Shown: positions 7,327 through 10,532 of the stretch, one piece after another
Numbering within the stretch: position 1 is the stretch's first letter
How the letters are laid out: each line of letters begins with the position of its first letter
DNA from: Limnohabitans sp.
GTDB lineage: Bacteria > Pseudomonadota > Gammaproteobacteria > Burkholderiales > Burkholderiaceae_C
Length of the DNA stretch: 10,532 nucleotides
Direction of reading: 5' to 3'
NCBI GenBank assembly: GCA_023260735.1
Contig: JALQUL010000287.1
Span: forward strand, 1-10,532
Notes under the pieces: model-generated
What the model was told of the DNA's origin: nothing
The model's database searches: none
Seen by the model: the letters and a program-made list of their open reading frames with translations, nothing else
Translations under genes and position numbers: made by a program

Positions 7327-7806
7327 TTAATCTAAAACACCAATAATTTGAACTTCAAACTCGACTGCTTGACCTGCAAGCGGATGATTAAAGTCAAATA
7401 AAACAGCCGCTACTTTGTTGGGATTGAGCTCATCCATTCTGCGCTCTCTTACCACACCTGCGTAACTGCCTTGCCCGTCTGGCGTGGGGAATGTAACTAC
7501 ATCGCCCTCTTCATAACGCTCTAGCGGGTCACCCATACGGTGCAACATTTGCAGTGTTACCCATTGGAGCATTTCAGGGTTTCTAGGGCCAAAAGCCAAG
7601 CCCTCAGCCACCTGAAATTGAGCTTTTGCACCTTGCTGCAAACCTATTAAACATTGCTCAAGTGCGGGTGAAAGTTGACCAACCCCTAAAGTAAGAGTGG
7701 CGGGCAACTCTAAAAATGTATTCACAACATCACCTTTTGGACCTGCAAGTCGGTAATGCAAAGTCACAAATGAACTGGCAGTAATAGTCGGTACAGGATT
7801 AGACAT
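7327..7806 (-). CDS. fkpB: FKBP-type peptidyl-prolyl cis-trans isomerase, SlpA/FkpB type
   Basis: A 159-residue cytoplasmic FKBP of the SlpA/SlyD group, which isomerises X-Pro bonds and has chaperone activity. The FKBP half-domains (about residues 10-75 and 130-159) flank an insert-in-flap (IF) chaperone domain (about 78-128). The FNHPLAGQ signature (139-146), typical of SlyD/SlpA, is intact. The C-terminus lacks the His/Cys-rich metal tail of SlyD, and the gene adjoins ispH as in E. coli fkpB-ispH, so FkpB/SlpA is favoured. It is the first gene of the leftward run. A good -10 box lies 68 bases upstream. No purine-rich ribosome binding site is visible before the ATG. Confidence 0.92.
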   Translation of the reverse strand: MSNPVPTITASSFVTLHYRLAGPKGDVVNTFLELPATLTLGVGQLSPALEQCLIGLQQGAKAQFQVAEGLAFGPRNPEMLQWVTLQMLHRMGDPLERYEEGDVVTFPTPDGQGSYAGVVRERRMDELNPNKVAAVLFDFNHPLAGQAVEFEVQIIGVLD

Positions 7807-7850
7807 AAAGAAATTCTTAAAAATTCAAAGTAAGTTTGATTGTCCATGTA

Positions 7851-7863
7851 TTTCTAGTAGAAA
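7851..7863. repeat. Short inverted repeat in the fkpB leader
   Basis: TTTCTA (7851-7856) and TAGAAA (7858-7863) are perfect 6-base arms around a single G. It falls near the expected transcription start of the fkpB run, a position where a dimeric repressor could bind. In this AT-rich region such a short repeat can occur by chance, so no role is claimed. Confidence 0.3.
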
Positions 7864-7873
7864 ATTTACCGAA

Positions 7874-7879
7874 ATTATA
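7874..7879 (-). promoter_or_regulatory. Candidate -10 box for the fkpB-to-tatC transcript
   Basis: Read on the minus strand the hexamer is TATAAT, a perfect sigma-70 -10 box, 68 bases before the fkpB ATG. No good -35 box is found at 16-18 bases upstream (the best is TCCGTG or TTCCGT), so the promoter may be weak or activator-dependent. It would give a leader of about 60 bases and could drive fkpB, ispH, hisIE, HIT and tatABC together. A 13-base inverted repeat at 7851-7863 lies just downstream of the expected start point. Confidence 0.4.
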
Positions 7880-7987
7880 TAAATGGGTTATATTTACACG
7901 GAATTTATAAAATTTTGTACTAAAAAACCAAAACTCCCTCCTCTCATCAATTACTAGTTAACTTATTCCAGTCTTGTTGACTTTATT

Positions 7988-7993
7988 AAAGGA
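7988..7993 (+). promoter_or_regulatory. Ribosome binding site deciding the radC ATG start
   Basis: AAAGGA ends 4 bases before the ATG at 7998. The upstream in-frame TTG at 7974 lacks such a site, and RadC proteins usually start a few residues before KELP.RPREKL, so the ATG is chosen. Confidence 0.65.
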
Positions 7994-7997
7994 CCTC

Positions 7998-8684
7998 ATG
8001 AACCTTATCAAAGAACTTCCCAGTCCAGATCGCCCCCGTGAAAAACTGTTGCAATGGGGACCTCATATTTTAAGCAATGCCGAATTATTGGCAGTGCTTT
8101 TACGCACTGGTACTCAAGGCAAAAGCGCAATTTTTTTAGCAGAAGAATTACTCAATGCCACAACTGGTTTTCATGGAATCAATGGTTTATTGCATGCAAC
8201 TGCAAACGAAATGGACAAAATAAAAGGCTTGGGACCGGCTAAACAAGCTGAATTAATGGCGGTCATGGAATTAGCCAAACGAGCTTTAGCCGAACAACTC
8301 AGAACCCGCCCACTATTTGATACTCCTGCCACCGTTAAACAGTATTTACAGATTCATTTAGCACACAAAAGCCACGAAGTTTTTGCTGTATTATTTTTAG
8401 ACGCACAAAATAGGCTTATTGCATTGGAAGAAATGTTTAGAGGTACACTCAATCAAACCAGTGTTTATCCACGTGAAGTACTCGTTCGAGCCTTGCATCA
8501 CAATACCGGCTCAGTGGTTTTTGCCCATAACCACCCAAGTGGTGTGGTAAAACCATCTAAGGCAGACGAACAGCTCACACACTCACTAAAATCGTCTTTG
8601 GCATTAATAGATGTAAAAGTGCTTGATCATATTATCGTAGGGCCAGGTGAGTCATTTTCAATGGCAGAATCAGGCTTAATTTGA
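7998..8684 (+). CDS. radC: RadC family protein (HhH + JAMM/MPN+ domains)
   Basis: A 228-residue RadC/YicR-type protein (E. coli 222). The N-terminal part has helix-hairpin-helix character around GLGPAKQAELM (about 78-88). The C-terminal JAB/JAMM (MPN+) metal site has HNHPSG with H177 and H179, D190 in the following KADEQ, and an upstream glutamate (E144 or E145, in ALEEMF). The fold predicts a zinc hydrolase. The early link to DNA repair was withdrawn, because the original E. coli radC102 allele proved to be a recG mutation, and the real role is unknown. MNLIKELPSPDRPREKL is the usual family start. It opens a rightward run with the Smr-domain gene 47 bases later and is divergent from fkpB. 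No convincing rightward promoter is seen in 7807-7997, although TATAAA/TAAAAT candidates occur around 7895-7902. Confidence 0.94.
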   Translation: MNLIKELPSPDRPREKLLQWGPHILSNAELLAVLLRTGTQGKSAIFLAEELLNATTGFHGINGLLHATANEMDKIKGLGPAKQAELMAVMELAKRALAEQLRTRPLFDTPATVKQYLQIHLAHKSHEVFAVLFLDAQNRLIALEEMFRGTLNQTSVYPREVLVRALHHNTGSVVFAHNHPSGVVKPSKADEQLTHSLKSSLALIDVKVLDHIIVGPGESFSMAESGLI

Positions 8685-8724
8685 AGGCAGTATTAGCCTT
8701 TTAGTCACATGACTTTTTAAGGCT
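8684..8724 (+). promoter_or_regulatory. Mutually exclusive hairpins between radC and the Smr gene
   Basis: Three segments can pair in two ways. AAGGC (8684-8688) can pair with GCCTT (8696-8700), forming a 5-bp stem with a 7-base loop. Alternatively AGCCTT (8695-8700) can pair with AAGGCT (8719-8724), closing over an inner AGTC/GACT stem (8703-8706 with 8711-8714). The second form would hide the only AAGG that could act as ribosome binding site for the Smr gene (8719-8722). The pairing is seen directly; a regulatory effect is inference, and the stems are short. Confidence 0.35.
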
Positions 8725-8731
8725 TTATAAA

Positions 8732-9403
8732 ATGAATAAATTTAACAATTGGGATGATTTAAAAAAAATAAAAAAAATCGTTACCGAGCAACACATTCAA
8801 AATGAAGCTGCCAAAGCGCAAGCTGCTTTAAAAGAAAAACAAAGGCAAGCAGAAAGCCGACTCTTTGAGGCAGCTCTAGGGCCAGTTAAAAAACTTGTCC
8901 CTCCTAATCGAGCTAGCTTAAGCCACCATAAACCAGCCCCTTTGGCCAAACAATTTATAGAAGATGAACAATCAGCACTACAAGAAACACTCAGTGATGA
9001 ATTTGACCCAGGCACTCTTTTAGAAACCGATGAAAACTTAAGTTTTGCTCGCCCTGGCATAGGCCCTGAGGTCACTACTAAATTACGCAATGGCAAATGG
9101 AGCATACAAGCTCAATTGGACTTGCACGGTATGCGCCGCGAACAAGCAAGAGAAAACTTAGGTGCTTTTATTCGTGAGTCGCATCAACAAGGCTTGCGCT
9201 GTGTACGCGTCATACATGGCAAAGGTTTAGGTTCAGCAGGGCGCACACCCATACTCAAAGGAAAAGTCTTATCTTGGCTTATTCAAAAACAAGAGGTAAT
9301 TGCTTTTGCACAAGCTAAACCCATTCACGGAGGTGCTGGTGCACTTATCATCTTACTAGACACACATAAAAAGGAGTCGAGTTTGCATGGTAAACCCATT
9401 TAA
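8732..9403 (+). CDS. Smr-domain (MutS2 C-terminal-like) protein, probable endonuclease
   Basis: A 223-residue protein with a C-terminal Smr domain (about 125-210). Its hallmark motifs are LDLHGM (D130, H132), HGKGLGS (162-168) and GGAGA (200-204). The N-terminal 60 residues are charged and probably helical or coiled; a Pro/Glu-rich linker follows. Smr domains nick nucleic acids; E. coli SmrB (YfcN) cleaves mRNA between collided ribosomes using a D-x-H motif as seen here. The N-terminal part is unlike an obvious ribosome anchor, so the substrate is not established; SmrA/SmrB-like is the best label. AAGG lies 9 bases before the ATG, a slightly long spacing. The gene overlaps the following DUF218 gene by 17 bases. 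Confidence 0.9.
   Translation: MNKFNNWDDLKKIKKIVTEQHIQNEAAKAQAALKEKQRQAESRLFEAALGPVKKLVPPNRASLSHHKPAPLAKQFIEDEQSALQETLSDEFDPGTLLETDENLSFARPGIGPEVTTKLRNGKWSIQAQLDLHGMRREQARENLGAFIRESHQQGLRCVRVIHGKGLGSAGRTPILKGKVLSWLIQKQEVIAFAQAKPIHGGAGALIILLDTHKKESSLHGKPI
9371..9376 (+). promoter_or_regulatory. Ribosome binding site of the DUF218 gene inside the Smr gene
   Basis: AAGGAG lies within the 3' end of the Smr coding sequence, 10 bases before the ATG at 9387. It is one of the best matches to the ribosome-binding consensus on the plus strand here, and it supports the overlapping start. Confidence 0.6.
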
Positions 9404-10067
9404 AAAAAATACGCTTAAAACCTCAATCATAGGTTTTTTGTTTTTTATTTTAAAAGTTGGTACTGCCTTTGCTGTTTGGATTTTTAGCCTTTTGTATTTA
9501 CAAATGGCTATGACTACCCAGTATTTTCTCAATCAAAAAAAGTTAAAATCAGCCGATGTGATTTTAGTTTTAGGTAATCGAGCATACTGGAATCAACAAG
9601 TCAATCCCTGTTTAAGTGGTCGAGTCGATCAGGCAATTGACTTAAGTAAGCAAGGACTAGCACCCACACTTATTATGTCTGGCGGGCTTGATAAAGAAGA
9701 CCAAGTCATAGAAGCCCAAGTCATGCATGACTGGGCAAAATCTAATGGGTTTAATGGTCCAATTATTCAAGAATCACTTAGTCAATCAACACTTGAAAAT
9801 TTAATTTATTCAGAAAAAATTTTACAGTCACAATCTGTAAAGTCTGTCATTATCGTAACCGAGCCTTATCATTTATGGCGAACACAATGGCTAGTTGAGG
9901 CATTAGATTTTCATCGCCGTTTTAAGGTGCAATATAGTCCCGCCCAAAGTGAATGCTGGCAAAAATGGGGCTATTTTTTTAAAGGTGCACTCAGGGAGCC
10001 AGTGGCTAAAATACACAATCAGGGGCGATTTTATTTCTCACCAATCACTTACCCTTCAATAAAGTAG
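9387..10067 (+). CDS. DUF218 (SanA/YdcF/ElyC-like) membrane protein
   Basis: A 226-residue protein with one N-terminal membrane helix (about residues 12-36) and a DUF218 domain (about 56-190). Domain landmarks are ADVILVLGN near residue 56, a basic GRVDQAIDL segment, LIMSGG, the SQSTLENL motif and IIVTEPYHLWR. Relatives include E. coli SanA (envelope barrier under stress), ElyC (peptidoglycan/undecaprenyl-phosphate-related) and YdcF. The helix suggests inner-membrane anchoring, with the domain facing the periplasm or the cytoplasm. The ATG lies inside the Smr gene's last codons, with AAGGAG 10 bases before it (9371-9376), so translation may be coupled. Enzymatic activity of the family is unproven. 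Confidence 0.88.
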   Translation: MVNPFKKNTLKTSIIGFLFFILKVGTAFAVWIFSLLYLQMAMTTQYFLNQKKLKSADVILVLGNRAYWNQQVNPCLSGRVDQAIDLSKQGLAPTLIMSGGLDKEDQVIEAQVMHDWAKSNGFNGPIIQESLSQSTLENLIYSEKILQSQSVKSVIIVTEPYHLWRTQWLVEALDFHRRFKVQYSPAQSECWQKWGYFFKGALREPVAKIHNQGRFYFSPITYPSIK

Positions 10068-10135
10068 TCAGCCAATTTTAATGGTTACGCTAAAAAATAA
10101 TTTTTATTTTTGATAATGAGGTTCAATCGTTTTTT

Positions 10136-10532
10136 ATGACTAAAACATCACACACCCCTTTATCTGAGCTTTCATTTTTTGCCACTGCAATCATGGTTGA
10201 AAAAGGTTTATACCCTGAATTTTCAGCTGCAGTCATGGCTGAAGCACATCAAATTCAAGCTATTGACTTTACAACTGCCACTGCCAATAAATCAATAATT
10301 GATTTAACTCACTTGCCTTGGTGCTCTATAGATAACGATGACTCGCTTGATCTAGATCAACTAACAGCCAGTGAAATACTGGGTGACGGTAGATGCAAAA
10401 TTTATGTAGCTATTGCGGATGTAGATGTTTATGTCAAAAAGAATAGTGTCATTGATTTACATGCTCGGCACAACAGCACCAGCGTGTATTCATCTATCAA
10501 AATATTTCCGATGTTACCACCATTACTGAGCA
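10136..10532 (+). CDS. RNB-domain exoribonuclease (RNase II/R family), 3' end outside window
   Basis: The first 132 codons of a 3'-to-5' exoribonuclease of the RNB family (RNase II, RNase R, Rrp44). The catalytic motif PWCSIDNDDSLDLDQ is at residues 61-75, followed by the typical YVAIADVDVYV and TSVYSSIKIFPMLP. D66, D72 and D74 match E. coli RNase II D201, D207 and D209; the position of D210 is Q75. Only about 60 residues precede the catalytic domain, against about 190 in E. coli RNase II, so the two N-terminal cold-shock domains are absent. This suggests a short subfamily. The ATG has a GAGG (10118-10121) 14 bases upstream, which is far. The 68-base gap to the DUF218 gene allows cotranscription or a separate promoter. 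Confidence 0.88.
   Translation, partial: MTKTSHTPLSELSFFATAIMVEKGLYPEFSAAVMAEAHQIQAIDFTTATANKSIIDLTHLPWCSIDNDDSLDLDQLTASEILGDGRCKIYVAIADVDVYVKKNSVIDLHARHNSTSVYSSIKIFPMLPPLLS

Noticed and set aside
7934..7945. Pyrimidine tract before radC (purine-rich, Shine-Dalgarno-like on the minus strand)
   Set aside because: The minus strand has no start codon followed by an open frame of useful length after it.
8797..9105. Minus-strand open frame inside the Smr gene
   Set aside because: It is antisense to the helical and linker part of the Smr protein and has no recognisable domain.
1..10532. tRNA, rRNA, CRISPR array, insertion sequence, phage or defence genes
   Set aside because: All substantial open frames belong to conserved housekeeping families, the longest gene-free stretch is about 200 bases, and no transposase, repeat-spacer pattern or tRNA-like fold was seen by eye.

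Overview
The window reads as an ordinary, densely packed chromosomal housekeeping region of a low-GC betaproteobacterium, most likely order Burkholderiales. Three things point there: the gene cluster hisI-hisE-HIT-tatA-tatB-tatC next to a trypsin-like HtrA protease and a Nif3-like gene, which is a familiar Burkholderiales neighbourhood; the basic TatB C-terminus (GAARVARHRPKK); and the start of TatA (GSLSITHWIIVL then FGTKKLKNIGSDLG). The DNA is AT-rich for this order, so a low-GC lineage such as a Polynucleobacter-like or Taylorella/Pelistega-like member is my inference. I cannot name a genus.

Layout. Bases 1-52 hold the last codons of a plus-strand gene, probably mscL. It converges on a minus-strand pair, pdxA (vitamin B6 synthesis) and a Nif3-like metal protein (86-1958). 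A divergent intergenic region of about 200 bases (1959-2156) holds a 9-bp inverted repeat and leads into a plus-strand, membrane-anchored, single-PDZ HtrA/DegS-type protease (2157-3302). A strong bidirectional terminator (3315-3347) separates it from a convergent minus-strand run. In transcription order that run is fkpB, ispH, hisI, hisE, a HIT-family gene, tatA, tatB and tatC (7806 down to 3435). A second divergent region (7807-7997) separates it from a plus-strand run: radC, an Smr-domain gene, a DUF218 (SanA/YdcF/ElyC-like) membrane protein, and the first 132 codons of an RNB-family exoribonuclease cut by the window edge.

How the genes work together. The minus run combines a proline isomerase/chaperone, the last step of the MEP isoprenoid pathway, two consecutive steps of histidine synthesis (HisE then HisI in reaction order), a nucleotide hydrolase and the complete Tat export machinery. 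The link is probably positional rather than functional, except within hisIE and tatABC. The plus run on the right mixes a JAMM-fold protein (RadC), a probable endonuclease (Smr), a cell-envelope protein and an RNase.

I find no mobile element, CRISPR array, tRNA, rRNA or defence system, and nothing that amounts to an undescribed system. The points most worth a second look are small: mutually exclusive hairpins before the Smr gene, an inverted repeat before the protease gene, the RNB protein lacking N-terminal RNA-binding domains and one catalytic-site aspartate, and hisI-hisE sitting behind fkpB-ispH instead of hisF.
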